The notes beneath the pieces are model-generated. The model saw nothing but the letters and a program-made list of their open reading frames with translations. It made no database searches and was not told the origin of the DNA. From Streptomyces scabiei 87.22 (GTDB lineage Bacteria; Actinomycetota; Actinomycetes; Streptomycetales; Streptomycetaceae): a DNA stretch of 64,000 nt. Shown here in pieces: positions 25,366-34,544 of this stretch (its first letter is position 1; each line of letters opens with the position of its first letter). A program made the position numbers and the translations under genes. The DNA is taken from positions 6,572,001-6,636,000 of the forward strand of contig NC_013929.1 in assembly GCF_000091305.1 (NCBI RefSeq), written 5' to 3'.

Positions 25366-27030
25366 TTGGCTGAGTACATCTACACGATGCGCAAGACACG
25401 CAAGGCGCACGGCGACAAGGTGATCCTTGACGACGTCACGCTGAGCTTCCTTCCCGGCGCGAAGATCGGTGTGGTCGGTCCGAACGGTGCCGGAAAGTCC
25501 ACCGTTCTCAAGATCATGGCGGGCCTCGAACAGCCCTCCAACGGTGACGCGTTCCTGTCGCCCGGCTACACCGTCGGCATGCTCCTGCAGGAGCCGCCGC
25601 TGGACGAGTCGAAGACGGTCCTGCAGAACGTCCAGGACGGCGCCGCCGAGATCATGGGCAAGCTCCACCGCTTCAACGAGGTCGCCGAGCTCATGGCGAC
25701 CGACTACTCGGACGCGCTCCTCGACGAGATGGGCAAGCTCCAGGAGGACCTGGACCACGCGAACGCCTGGGACCTGGACACCCAGCTGGAGCAGGCCATG
25801 GACGCCCTGGGCTGCCCGCCCGGCGACTGGCCCGTCACCAACCTGTCCGGTGGTGAGCGCCGCCGTGTCGCCCTGTGCAAGCTGCTGCTCGAAGCCCCCG
25901 ACCTGCTGCTCCTCGACGAGCCCACCAACCACCTGGACGCCGAGTCCGTGCAGTGGCTGGAGCAGCACCTCGCCAAGTACCCCGGCACCGTCGTCGCCGT
26001 CACCCACGACCGGTACTTCCTCGACAACGTCGCGGGCTGGATCCTGGAGCTCGACCGCGGCCGCGCGATCGGCTACGAGGGCAACTACTCCACCTACCTG
26101 GAGACCAAGCAGACCCGTCTCAAGGTCGAGGGCCAGAAGGACGCCAAGCGCGCCAAGCGGCTCAAGGAAGAGCTGGAGTGGGTCCGCTCCAACGCCAAGG
26201 GCCGCCAGGCCAAGTCCAAGGCCCGTCTCGCCCGGTACGAGGAGATGGCGGCCGAGGCCGACAAGATGCGGAAGCTGGACTTCGAGGAGATCCAGATCCC
26301 GCCGGGCCCGCGCCTGGGCAGCGTGGTCGTCGAGGTCAACAACCTCAGCAAGGCCTTCGGCGAGAAGGTCCTGATCGACGACCTCTCCTTCACGCTGCCG
26401 CGCAACGGCATCGTGGGCATCATCGGCCCGAACGGCGCCGGCAAGACGACCCTCTTCAAGATGATCCAGGGTCTGGAGGAGCCGGACTCCGGTTCGATCA
26501 AGGTCGGCGAGACCGTCAAGATCTCCTACGTCGACCAGAGCCGCGAGAACATCGACCCCAAGAAGACGCTGTGGGCCGTCGTCTCCGACGAACTGGACTA
26601 CATCAACGTCGGCCAGGTCGAGATGCCCTCCCGCGCCTACGTCTCCGCGTTCGGCTTCAAGGGCCCGGACCAGCAGAAGCCGGCCGGAGTGCTCTCCGGC
26701 GGTGAGCGCAACCGCCTCAACCTGGCGCTCACCCTCAAGCTGGGCGGCAACCTGCTGCTCCTCGACGAGCCGACCAACGACCTGGACGTCGAGACCCTGT
26801 CGTCGCTGGAGAACGCGCTCCTGGAGTTCCCGGGCGCCGCGGTGGTCATCTCCCACGACCGCTGGTTCCTGGACCGGGTGGCCACCCACATCCTCGCCTA
26901 CGAGGGCGAGTCCAAGTGGTTCTGGTTCGAGGGCAACTTCGAGTCGTACGAGAAGAACAAGATCGAGCGGCTCGGTGCCGACGCCACGCGCCCGCACCGC
27001 GCCACCTACAAGAAGCTGACCCGGGGCTGA
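25366..27030 (+). CDS. ettA: ABC-F protein EttA, energy-dependent translational throttle
   Basis: 554 residues, the length of E. coli EttA. Two ABC domains: Walker A GPNGAGKS near 40 and again near 360, signatures LSGGERRRVAL and LSGGERNRLNL, and Walker B LLLLDEPTNHLD and LLLLDEPTNDLD. Between them are the arm and the charged PtIM linker (KRAKRLKEELEWVRS). No membrane segments. It binds the ribosomal E site and gates the first peptide bond according to ADP/ATP. I chose the TTG that gives the conserved start (M)AEYIYTMRK. Two downstream genes follow closely. Confidence 0.95.
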   Translation: MAEYIYTMRKTRKAHGDKVILDDVTLSFLPGAKIGVVGPNGAGKSTVLKIMAGLEQPSNGDAFLSPGYTVGMLLQEPPLDESKTVLQNVQDGAAEIMGKLHRFNEVAELMATDYSDALLDEMGKLQEDLDHANAWDLDTQLEQAMDALGCPPGDWPVTNLSGGERRRVALCKLLLEAPDLLLLDEPTNHLDAESVQWLEQHLAKYPGTVVAVTHDRYFLDNVAGWILELDRGRAIGYEGNYSTYLETKQTRLKVEGQKDAKRAKRLKEELEWVRSNAKGRQAKSKARLARYEEMAAEADKMRKLDFEEIQIPPGPRLGSVVVEVNNLSKAFGEKVLIDDLSFTLPRNGIVGIIGPNGAGKTTLFKMIQGLEEPDSGSIKVGETVKISYVDQSRENIDPKKTLWAVVSDELDYINVGQVEMPSRAYVSAFGFKGPDQQKPAGVLSGGERNRLNLALTLKLGGNLLLLDEPTNDLDVETLSSLENALLEFPGAAVVISHDRWFLDRVATHILAYEGESKWFWFEGNFESYEKNKIERLGADATRPHRATYKKLTRG

Positions 27031-27032
27031 TC

Positions 27033-27443
27033 TTGCGCCACATCTACCGCTGCCCGCTGCGCTGGGCGGACATGGACGCGTACGGCCACGTCAACAACGT
27101 GGTCTTCCTCCGCTATCTGGAGGAAGCCCGTATCGACTTCCTGTTCCGCCCGGAGAAGGACTTCAAGCAGGGGTCCGTGGTGGCGCGGCACGAGATCGAC
27201 TACAAGCGGCAGCTCGTGCACCGGCACAAGCCGGTGGACATCGAGCTGTGGGTCACGGAGATACGAGCGGCGTCCTTCACGATCACCTACGAGGTCAAGG
27301 ACCCGGAGCAGGTCTACGTCCGGGCCTCGACGGTGATCGTGCCGTTCGACTTCGCGACCCAGCGGCCCCGCCGGATCACCGCCGACGAACGCGCGTTCCT
27401 GGAGGAGTACCGGGACGACCAGGAGAGGGCCGTCGCCGCATGA
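27033..27443 (+). CDS. Hotdog-fold acyl-CoA thioesterase (4HBT/YbgC-like)
   Basis: 136 residues, one hotdog domain. The family signature RWADMDAYGHVNNV near the N-terminus includes the catalytic Asp, followed by YLEEARIDFLF. TTG start two bases after the ettA stop, so it is coupled. Hydrolyses acyl-CoA thioesters; the substrate is unknown. Confidence 0.9.
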   Translation: MRHIYRCPLRWADMDAYGHVNNVVFLRYLEEARIDFLFRPEKDFKQGSVVARHEIDYKRQLVHRHKPVDIELWVTEIRAASFTITYEVKDPEQVYVRASTVIVPFDFATQRPRRITADERAFLEEYRDDQERAVAA

Positions 27444-28135
27444 CGGTGCTCCACCTCGCCGACGAGGGGGAGGCGGCGGACCTCGCGGCCTTCCTCTCCC
27501 GGCTGCTCCACTACGACCGTGGAGCCGCGGTGCGTCTCCAGGCGGCGGGCACCGCGCTGGCCGTCTTCGGGCGGCCGCCGTCCTTCGAGGTCCTGGCCAT
27601 CAGGGCCGCCCGCCTCGCCAAGCCGTACGAGAACGGGCTCGACGTCACGCTCGACGTGACCGTGTCGGCCGGTGAACTCCTGGAGTCCGTCGACGAGTCG
27701 GCCGGTACGGCCGTCGTCCCGGGGGCGGTGACCGGGCCTCCGTGGGCCGGGGTGCTCCCCCCGCGCGGCGGCTGGCGGCCCGAGGCCGGGCTGCCGGAGC
27801 CCGATGCGCTGCGGACGACGGTCTCCGCGGCGGTGCGCGAGTTCCGCTCCCGCACCGAGGAACTGCCGCCCGAGCACCGTACGCGGGCCGAGCTCGACCG
27901 GATCGGGCGGGAGATCTGGTCCCGGACGGTCGGGGACACCCCGCTGCCGGTCCGGGCCGTGCACGCGGCCCAGTCGCTCGGCTTCCTGCGCACCGCGCGG
28001 ACGGCGGCGGGCGCGCCCGCGCAGGCATCGCCGGAACTCTTCGCGTCGGGCGCGTGGCTGCGGCTGCGCACGCCGTACGGATCGGTCGCCGTGCGCAGGG
28101 CGGGACTCGGGGCGCTCGACGTCAGCGTCCGCTGA
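27440..28135 (+). CDS. Conserved actinobacterial protein of unknown function
   Basis: 231 residues, soluble, no motif I recognise. Regions likely conserved: LAAFLSRLLHYDRGAAVRLQ, PSFEVLAIRAARLAKP and LDRIGREIWSRTV. ATG start overlaps the thioesterase stop (ATGA), placing it in an ettA-thioesterase operon. Ends 21 bp from the convergent haemoglobin gene. Confidence 0.8.
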   Translation: MTVLHLADEGEAADLAAFLSRLLHYDRGAAVRLQAAGTALAVFGRPPSFEVLAIRAARLAKPYENGLDVTLDVTVSAGELLESVDESAGTAVVPGAVTGPPWAGVLPPRGGWRPEAGLPEPDALRTTVSAAVREFRSRTEELPPEHRTRAELDRIGREIWSRTVGDTPLPVRAVHAAQSLGFLRTARTAAGAPAQASPELFASGAWLRLRTPYGSVAVRRAGLGALDVSVR

Positions 28136-28156
28136 CCCCGCGCCGCCCCGGCCGGC

Positions 28157-28570
28157 TCAGCCCGGGGCGTTCACCATCGAGGCGGCCGCGTACGTGAGGT
28201 AGTTCCACAGGATGCGCTCGTGCTCCTCGGAGAGCCGGAGCTCGTCGACGGCGTCGCGCATGTGCTTCAGCCAGGCGTCGTGGGCGGCCCGGTCGACGGT
28301 GAAGGGGGCGTGGCGCATACGGAGCCGGGGATGGCCGCGGTTCTCGCTGTACGTGGTGGGGCCGCCCCAGTACTGGATCAGGAACAGCGTGAGGCGGTCC
28401 TCGGCCGGGCCCAGGTCCTCCTCGGGATACATGGGCCGCAGGATCGGATCCTCGGCGACGCCCTCGTAGAAACGGCGCACGAGGCACCGGAAGGTCTCCT
28501 CGCCACCGACCTGCTCGTAGAAGGTCTGCTCCTGCAGCGTGCCGCGCCGAATCTCATTCACGTCACCCAT
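28157..28570 (-). CDS. glbO: Truncated haemoglobin, group II (GlbO-like)
   Basis: 137 residues, 2-on-2 globin. Motifs: TFYEQVGGEETF (helix B Phe/Tyr region), RRFYEGVAEDPILRPMYP, FLIQYWGGPTTYSE, HPRLRMRHAPF with the proximal F8 His, and the WG8 Trp (HDAWLKHM) typical of group II. Binds haem and O2/NO; probable roles in NO or oxidative chemistry. ATG start chosen at MGDVNEIRRG. Confidence 0.93.
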   Translation of the reverse strand: MGDVNEIRRGTLQEQTFYEQVGGEETFRCLVRRFYEGVAEDPILRPMYPEEDLGPAEDRLTLFLIQYWGGPTTYSENRGHPRLRMRHAPFTVDRAAHDAWLKHMRDAVDELRLSEEHERILWNYLTYAAASMVNAPG

Positions 28571-28725
28571 GGTCTCAGACGCGTGGGAGGAGGACTCCAG
28601 GCTTAGGACCATCCACGGAGGGACCGAGCGGGCGGATGGGGTGGAGCGGGCGGACGGAGCGGGCGAATCCGGTCCGATGCGGCGTGGTACTCGCCTCCCG
28701 GGGCCTCCGGCCGCACAGTGGAGGT

Positions 28726-29709
28726 ATGGGCACGCGCGCTGTGGACCACGACCTGGAACGTCTCGCCGCAGAGGCCCGGTCGGCGCTGGTGCGCGAGATC
28801 GAGGCCAGTGGGGCGTGGGACGCCGACCCGCAGTGGCGCAAGGCGTTCGAGAGCGTTCCCCGGCACCTGTTCGTGCCCTACTACTACGTGAGCGCCGTGG
28901 GCGGCTTCGAGCGGCTGTGGGGCGAGGAACGCGACCCCAGGCGGCGTGAGCGCTGGGTGCGCGGAGCGTACGCCGACGCCCCGCTCGCCACACGGCTGCG
29001 GGACGGTCGGCTGATCTCCTCCAGCAGCCAGCCGTCTCTGATGGCCAAGATGCTGGCCGAACTGGAGGTGGAGGACGGCGACCGGGTGCTGGAGATCGGA
29101 GCCGGCACCGGGTACAACGCGGCCCTGCTCGCGCACCGGCTCGGGGACGAGCAGGTCACGACCGTCGATCTGGACGCCGACATCACGGAGGCGGCGCGCA
29201 GGCATCTGGACGCGGCCGGCCACCACCCGACGGTCGTCACCGCGGACGGGGCGCGTGGGGTGCCCGAGCGGGCGCCGTACGACCGGATCATCGCGACCTG
29301 CACCCTGCCGTCGATCCCGCGCGCCTGGCTCGCCCAGTGCGTCCCCGGTGCGCGCATCCTGACGCCGCTGGCCACCGGTCTGGTGCGGCTGCGGGTCGAG
29401 GACGCGGAGCGGGCCGAGGGGCGTTTCCTGCACACGTCGGCGTACTTCGTGCCGCTGCGCGGGGGCAGTGAGCCGGAGGCGATGCATCCGCATCTCGGCG
29501 GGCTGCCGAGCCGGGCCAGGGACCACGAGCTGTTCCGGTTCCTGATCGCGCTGACGACGGGCAGTCTCGACCCGCACGAGGCCCTCGCCCTGTGGCAGCG
29601 CGAGGACATGCCCGAGCGCGAGCGTTACGGCATCACGGTGCGCGGCGACCGCGCCTGGGCCTGGCTGGACGACCCGGAAGGGCCGTACGCCTGGCCTCTC
29701 CCGGACTGA
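28726..29709 (+). CDS. PCMT-like (protein-L-isoaspartate type) SAM methyltransferase
   Basis: 327 residues. Post-I SAM motif VLEIGAGTGYNAALLA near 115-130, and a PCMT-like substrate region before it (FESVPRHLFVP, LISSSSQPSLMAKML). A C-terminal extension of about 120 residues is typical of the actinobacterial group, some members of which act in peptide natural-product loci; here no such genes are adjacent. The ATG is only 1 nt from GGAGG, so the GTG five codons later, or another start, may be used. Divergent from glbO. Confidence 0.85.
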   Translation: MGTRAVDHDLERLAAEARSALVREIEASGAWDADPQWRKAFESVPRHLFVPYYYVSAVGGFERLWGEERDPRRRERWVRGAYADAPLATRLRDGRLISSSSQPSLMAKMLAELEVEDGDRVLEIGAGTGYNAALLAHRLGDEQVTTVDLDADITEAARRHLDAAGHHPTVVTADGARGVPERAPYDRIIATCTLPSIPRAWLAQCVPGARILTPLATGLVRLRVEDAERAEGRFLHTSAYFVPLRGGSEPEAMHPHLGGLPSRARDHELFRFLIALTTGSLDPHEALALWQREDMPERERYGITVRGDRAWAWLDDPEGPYAWPLPD

Positions 29710-29745
29710 GGACCCCGCCCGGGGCGAGCCGGGCCGGACGAACGG

Positions 29746-29778
29746 CCGGGGCCGGCCGAGTCGCTCGGCCGGCCCCGG
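29746..29778. terminator. Bidirectional terminator before the FHA gene
   Basis: Perfect 15-bp stem CCGGGGCCGGCCGAG (29746-29760) with 29764-29778 and a 3-nt loop, between convergent genes. Confidence 0.9.
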
Positions 29779-29798
29779 TCTCTCGCCGGTGGGGCGGG

Positions 29799-31574
29799 TC
29801 AGCCCCGGCGGATCGTGATCGTCGTCCAGGCGCCCACGTGCACCCGGTCCCCGTCCTGGAGGGGGATCGGGACGAACGGCTGGATGGGTTCCTCGGAACC
29901 GTTGACGGTGGTGCCGTTGGTGGAGTTCTGGTCGACCACGGCCCAGCCGCCGTCCGGCTGCTGCACCAGCACGGCGTGCTGGTGGGAGACGCCCGGGTCC
30001 TCCGGCGGCACCGACAGATCGATGTCGGGGGTGTCACCGGTGGAGTGGCGGCGGCGCCCGATGGTGATCTGGTTGCCGGTGAGGGCGCGTCTCTGCTCCG
30101 GGGAGTACGCGGGCAGGTTCAGGCCCGCGGCCTCGGGGCCCGAGCGCTGCATCATCGCCATGAAGTAGTCGCGGTCGGGACCGATGGTCGCGCTCCAGGA
30201 CATCGGCGCCTGCGGGTACGCGGGGCCGGGCGGAGCCTGGGTGACAGCCGGCTGCGGGTAGCCGTAGCCATCGGGGCGCGCCCCTGCACCGCCGGGGCCA
30301 CCCTGACCGCCGGGGCCACCGGGCCCTCCGGGGCCGGTCGACGGCGGGGAGATCACCCAGTCGTCGTCGGCGCCGAAGCCGGGACCGCCACCGGGGCCGC
30401 CCTGACCGCCGCCGCCGGGCCCTCCGGGCTGGGGTCGCCGGGTCTCCTGCGGGAAGCCGGGCGGAGCGGACGGCCCCGCCTGCTGGAACGCCTGCCGGCC
30501 ACCGGGGCCCTGACCGCCAGGGCCCTGACCGCCGGGGCCCTGGCCACCGTGACCGCCCGGCCCCGGTCCACCGGGGAATCCGGAGCCGCCGGGTCCACCG
30601 GGGCCGTCCGGCGGCGGAACCGGTCGTGAGGGGTCGCCGCCGAAGGCCGAGGGGCCGGGGCGCGAGGGGTCGCCACCGAAGGCCGGGCCACCGGGTCGCG
30701 AAGGATCCTGCCCGAACGCGGACGCACCGGGCGCACCGGGCGCACCGGACGGGCCGGGCTCGCCCGGCCGACCGGACTGCCCCGGACCGGGCCGGCCGCC
30801 CTGCCCCGCGGGCCCGCCGCCGAACCCGCCGGGACCACCGGGCCCCGCCGGGCCGCCAGGACCACCGGGACCGCCCGGACGGCCGGGTCCACCGGGACCG
30901 CCCTGGCCACCCTGTCCACCGGGACCGCCCTGGCCACCCTGTCCACCGGGCCCGCCGTACCCGCCTTGGCCGGGCCCGCCCGGACCCGACGGCTCGCCGC
31001 CGAACTGGGGTCCCGGCGGGATCGGCTCGGCGGGACGGTTCACCTGTGAGGGGCGGGAGCTCTGGTAGTCGTAGGCGTCACCGCCGCCGTAGGACGGGGC
31101 GGGCGGTTGCTGCTGCTGGAACCGGAGCGCCGGGTTCCCGCCGGGGCCCTGACCGGGTCCACCGGGTCCGGGTCCACCGGGTCCGGGTCCACCGGGTCCG
31201 GGTCCGGGCCCACCCTGACCCTGACCCGGGCCGGGTGTCGACGGCCTGGGTGCGGCCGGGGTGTACGTCGTGGCGGTGTTGGTCAGGAAGTTCCACCGGC
31301 ACTCCTCGCAGAAGGGCGCGCCGCCCTCGCGGGGCGTGCGGCACTGCGGGCAGAGTTCCGTCTGGGCGGCGAGGTGCGGGCGTCCGCCGGGACCCCCGGG
31401 GCCGGGACCGCCCGCGCCCGGAGGCGGGGGAGGCGAACCGGGCGGCGGGTATCCGTAACCGGCGCCCGGAGGCGGCGGCGGTGGCGGCGGGGGTACGGCA
31501 CCGGCCATACGGTGACCGCAGACCTCGCACCAGTCGTCGGAACCCGACTGGTGTCCGTTCGGGCAGGTCGGCAT
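29799..31574 (-). CDS. Zinc-ribbon, collagen-like repeat and FHA domain protein
   Basis: 591 residues in three parts. Two zinc ribbons at the N-terminus (CPNGHQSGSDDWCEVCGHR; CPQCRTPREGGAPFCEEC). Then about 350 residues of Gly/Pro/Gln repeats, many in Gly-X-Y register (GGPGGPGGPAGPGGPGG) plus GGDPSRPGPSAF repeats. Finally a C-terminal FHA domain (about 497-590) with IGRR, VSHQHA and NSTNGTTVNG phosphothreonine-binding motifs. No signal peptide or TM. Last gene of the PknG block: a candidate reader of its phosphorylation. ATG with GAGAGGGGGA upstream. Confidence 0.9.
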   Translation of the reverse strand: MPTCPNGHQSGSDDWCEVCGHRMAGAVPPPPPPPPPGAGYGYPPPGSPPPPPGAGGPGPGGPGGRPHLAAQTELCPQCRTPREGGAPFCEECRWNFLTNTATTYTPAAPRPSTPGPGQGQGGPGPGPGGPGPGGPGPGGPGQGPGGNPALRFQQQQPPAPSYGGGDAYDYQSSRPSQVNRPAEPIPPGPQFGGEPSGPGGPGQGGYGGPGGQGGQGGPGGQGGQGGPGGPGRPGGPGGPGGPAGPGGPGGFGGGPAGQGGRPGPGQSGRPGEPGPSGAPGAPGASAFGQDPSRPGGPAFGGDPSRPGPSAFGGDPSRPVPPPDGPGGPGGSGFPGGPGPGGHGGQGPGGQGPGGQGPGGRQAFQQAGPSAPPGFPQETRRPQPGGPGGGGQGGPGGGPGFGADDDWVISPPSTGPGGPGGPGGQGGPGGAGARPDGYGYPQPAVTQAPPGPAYPQAPMSWSATIGPDRDYFMAMMQRSGPEAAGLNLPAYSPEQRRALTGNQITIGRRRHSTGDTPDIDLSVPPEDPGVSHQHAVLVQQPDGGWAVVDQNSTNGTTVNGSEEPIQPFVPIPLQDGDRVHVGAWTTITIRRG

Positions 31575-31709
31575 GTCGGCGCTTCCCCCTCTCCTTTCCG
31601 ACCTCGCGGCCGGTTCCTGTGGCCGCGACGGGCCGGTGTGGCCGGTTCTGTCCGGATTCCCGCTGGGGAAGCCAGGCTGACGCGCGGCGGTGCTTCGGGT
31701 TGTTTCTAC

Positions 31710-33059
31710 CTACTTCTTTACACGAACAGTCTTTGTCGACCGCGTTTCGAGAGTCATCTCGTCGGCCTCCGTGACCTTCGCCTTCAGTCGCACAGTACCT
31801 GTCGCCGCGTCGACCACGTCCACCACCTTCGCAAGCAGTTTCGCAGTATCCGCGTTCCCCGACGCGCTGGCGAGCTGCACGGCCCGCCCGAGCTTGGCCG
31901 TCGCTCCGTCGAAATCACCTGATTTGCGAGCGTCCAGCCCCTGCTGGATGACCTGGGCCAGTTCGGCCTGACCCGTGTAGTGCGCGACCTGGGGGTTGAT
32001 CGACGTGGAGGCGGCCATGTCGTCGGTCCACACGGCCTTCACCAGACCCTGTGCGCCGAGGTTCTGCGCGGTTCCGCCGTCGGGCTGGGGGATGACCAGG
32101 GAGACGCGGGCGGCGAGCATCTCCTGGCCGAGGCTGGCGGCCGGGACCTCGACGCACACGTGGTAGTCGCGGGACTCGTCCCCCCACGAACCGGTCGGGT
32201 AGTCGCCGGCCCGCGGCCCGGCCTCCGTGCGACGCTCGGTCAACTCCACGACCGTGGGCGCCACTTGCTTCACGAACTTGATCCGGGTGCCGACCGGGGT
32301 CCACAGCCGCAGCGCGACGTCCGCGACCTCCTTGCCCATGGCCGCCTCCATCATCTGCGTGAAGTCGGCGGACAGCGCGGCCGGGTCGGCGACGATGTCG
32401 GCGGTGCCGAGGAGCGCGGAGGCGATCTGGGTGACCTCCTTGACCTCCCAGTCGGTTCCCACTCCACGCGCGTCACACGTGAACCGTCCGGCACAGGCGT
32501 CCAGCGCGGCCTTCAAGTCCTCCGGCGACTCGTGCTCGTTGCGGCCGTCGGTCAGCAGGATGCCGTGGCGGATGGCGACGTCCTCCGAGGCGAGCAGCCG
32601 GTCCGCGAGCCTCAGCCAGGTGCCGATGGCGGTGCCGCCGCCCGCGCTGAGCCGGCGCAGCGCCTGCTTGGCCTGGGCCCGGGTGGCGGAGTCGGCGACC
32701 GCGAGCCGCCCGCCGCCGGGGTACACCTCGCGGGCCACGTGGGTGCCGTCGATCACCGCGAAGTGGACGCCGTCGCGCAGGGTGTCGATCGCGGCGGCCG
32801 TGGCGTCCCGGGCGTTGCGCATCTTGGTCGGCGGGTAGTCCATCGACCCCGAGCAGTCGACCATGAGTGCCACGGCGGCGGACGGGCCCTGGCCGGGCGA
32901 GTACAGGTGCGGCGCGGCGACCGCGGTGCCGATGGTTCCGCCGCCGGTCGCGCTGACCGTGACGATGGCGTTGACCTCGCGTCCGCCCTCGGGCAGGTAC
33001 TCGTTCTGGTACACCTCGACCGAGAACTGCGGCACGTTCGACTTCGAGAATTTGGCCAT
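31710..33059 (-). CDS. von Willebrand factor A domain protein
   Basis: 449 residues. VWA domain from about 58 to 230 with intact MIDAS: DCSGSM (D68, S70, S72), GGTAIGTWL and LLTDGRNEH. The remainder is beta-rich, then a helical C-terminal region (AELAQVIQQGLDARKSGDF, KLLAKVVDVVDAATG) like small TPR/VIT-associated repeats. No membrane segment, so it is intracellular. Lies between phosphatase and FHA genes; likely a metal-dependent scaffold within the signalling complex. That role is inferred. Confidence 0.92.
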   Translation of the reverse strand: MAKFSKSNVPQFSVEVYQNEYLPEGGREVNAIVTVSATGGGTIGTAVAAPHLYSPGQGPSAAVALMVDCSGSMDYPPTKMRNARDATAAAIDTLRDGVHFAVIDGTHVAREVYPGGGRLAVADSATRAQAKQALRRLSAGGGTAIGTWLRLADRLLASEDVAIRHGILLTDGRNEHESPEDLKAALDACAGRFTCDARGVGTDWEVKEVTQIASALLGTADIVADPAALSADFTQMMEAAMGKEVADVALRLWTPVGTRIKFVKQVAPTVVELTERRTEAGPRAGDYPTGSWGDESRDYHVCVEVPAASLGQEMLAARVSLVIPQPDGGTAQNLGAQGLVKAVWTDDMAASTSINPQVAHYTGQAELAQVIQQGLDARKSGDFDGATAKLGRAVQLASASGNADTAKLLAKVVDVVDAATGTVRLKAKVTEADEMTLETRSTKTVRVKK

Positions 33060-33224
33060 GCCTACTCTGATCCCCCTAGCAGCACCACTGTTGGCCCCAC
33101 GGCCCGTGGGGAGATGACTGTGCGTGCCCGCACGGACCGGTCCCCTCCGGTCCGCCGGCGCTTCTCGTTCGTCGGCCCGTCCGGCCGCCGAGGCGCCCGC
33201 GGGCATCCCGCCCGGCGAGCGCGC

Positions 33225-34541
33225 TCAGGCCGATCCTGCCCCCTGGGGAGGGGCCGGGAACGGCAGAACGGCCACTGTTACGTTGTCGTGGCCCCCGCCG
33301 TCGAGGGCCCGGCCCACCAGCACCTGCGCACAGTGCAGCGGCCGCTCGGCCGCGTCCGCGGGCACGGCCTCGGCCATCTCCTCGGCGGCCTCCGCGTAGT
33401 TCCACAGTCCGTCGGTGCACACCACAACTACACCCGGCCGGTCCGGCTTGAAGGAAGCGGTGTGCGGCTCCAGTTCGTACGCGTCGGCGCCGAGCCAGCC
33501 GGTGATCGCGTGCGCGCGCTCGTCGGCGTACGCCTCGGCCTCGTTCATCAGGCCCGCGGACACCATCTGCGCCGCCCACGAGTCGTCCTCGGTGAGCCGG
33601 GCCGGGGGCGCGCTGCGGTCCACCGGGACCCAGTAGGCGCGGCTGTCGCCGACCCAGCCGACGACCAGCAGGTTCGGGGTGACGACGGAGCCCACGATGG
33701 TGCACGCCGGCGCGTTCTGGTGCGGGGCGTGTTCCTGGGCCGTCTCCGGTTCCTCCGCCAGGGCGTTGACGGCACGGGCGGCGGCGACGATCGCCTCGTG
33801 CATCGCCTGCTGCGGATGGGTGCCGCGCGGCAGCGACTCCAGCACCGTCTCGTTGGCGGTGCGCGCCGCGGCGAGCGAGGCGTCGTCGGGGCGGGTCGCG
33901 GAGGACACGCCGTCGCAGACGATCGCGACGACCGCGGGGGAGCCGTCGGGCAGCGCGGTCGAGGAGATCGCGAACGAGTCCTCGTTGCGGTGGTGGCGCA
34001 ACCCCCGGTCGCTGACCGCGGCGACCGCGCCCAACTGCAGTTCCATGTGGTCGCGTTCACGCGGCTGGGCGTGCCCGCAGTTCTCGCAGTAGCCGTCCCG
34101 GTCGACGTGGCCCGCGCGGCAGGCCACGCACAGCTTCGTCCCGGCCGGCGGGGTGGCGAGGTCGGCGGTGCGCGGATCCGGCGGCTGGGGCGCGGCCAGC
34201 GGGTACTCGTCGGGCTCCCGGGGCCGGTCGAACCGTACGCCCCGCCCGGGGCCGGGCAGTTCGCCGCCGCCGGAGTCGGTGCCCGCGATGTCGGTGGGAC
34301 GGACCACCGGCGGCGGGGTGTCGGAGCTGGGCGGGGAGGCGAGGGGCCAGTCCAAGGGCGTGGCCTCCTCGGGCGCGTCACCCGTCACCCCGTTCAGGGT
34401 GACGGTCGGCTGGTCCGCCGGCGGTGCGGCCACCGCCGAGAGGTCATGGCCGCACGCACCGCAGAAGCGGTCGTCCGAGGCGACGGGCCAGTCGCAGATC
34501 GGGCACTTCGTCAGCGCGGTCGGCTGGGGCATCTGCGACAT
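33225..34541 (-). CDS. PP2C-family Ser/Thr phosphatase with zinc ribbons
   Basis: 438 residues. N-terminal zinc ribbon C13/C16/C27/C30, a Pro-rich linker, a second ribbon near 131-149 (CVACRAG, CENCG), then a PPM/PP2C domain: SDRGLRHHRNEDSF, VCDGVSS, GDSRAYW, TDGLWNY and GGHDNVTV with metal-binding Asps present. Starts three bases after the pknG stop, so it is almost certainly co-translated and is the natural antagonist of that kinase. ATG chosen; TTG one codon earlier is possible. Confidence 0.94.
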   Translation of the reverse strand: MSQMPQPTALTKCPICDWPVASDDRFCGACGHDLSAVAAPPADQPTVTLNGVTGDAPEEATPLDWPLASPPSSDTPPPVVRPTDIAGTDSGGGELPGPGRGVRFDRPREPDEYPLAAPQPPDPRTADLATPPAGTKLCVACRAGHVDRDGYCENCGHAQPRERDHMELQLGAVAAVSDRGLRHHRNEDSFAISSTALPDGSPAVVAIVCDGVSSATRPDDASLAAARTANETVLESLPRGTHPQQAMHEAIVAAARAVNALAEEPETAQEHAPHQNAPACTIVGSVVTPNLLVVGWVGDSRAYWVPVDRSAPPARLTEDDSWAAQMVSAGLMNEAEAYADERAHAITGWLGADAYELEPHTASFKPDRPGVVVVCTDGLWNYAEAAEEMAEAVPADAAERPLHCAQVLVGRALDGGGHDNVTVAVLPFPAPPQGAGSA

Positions 34542-34544
34542 CAA

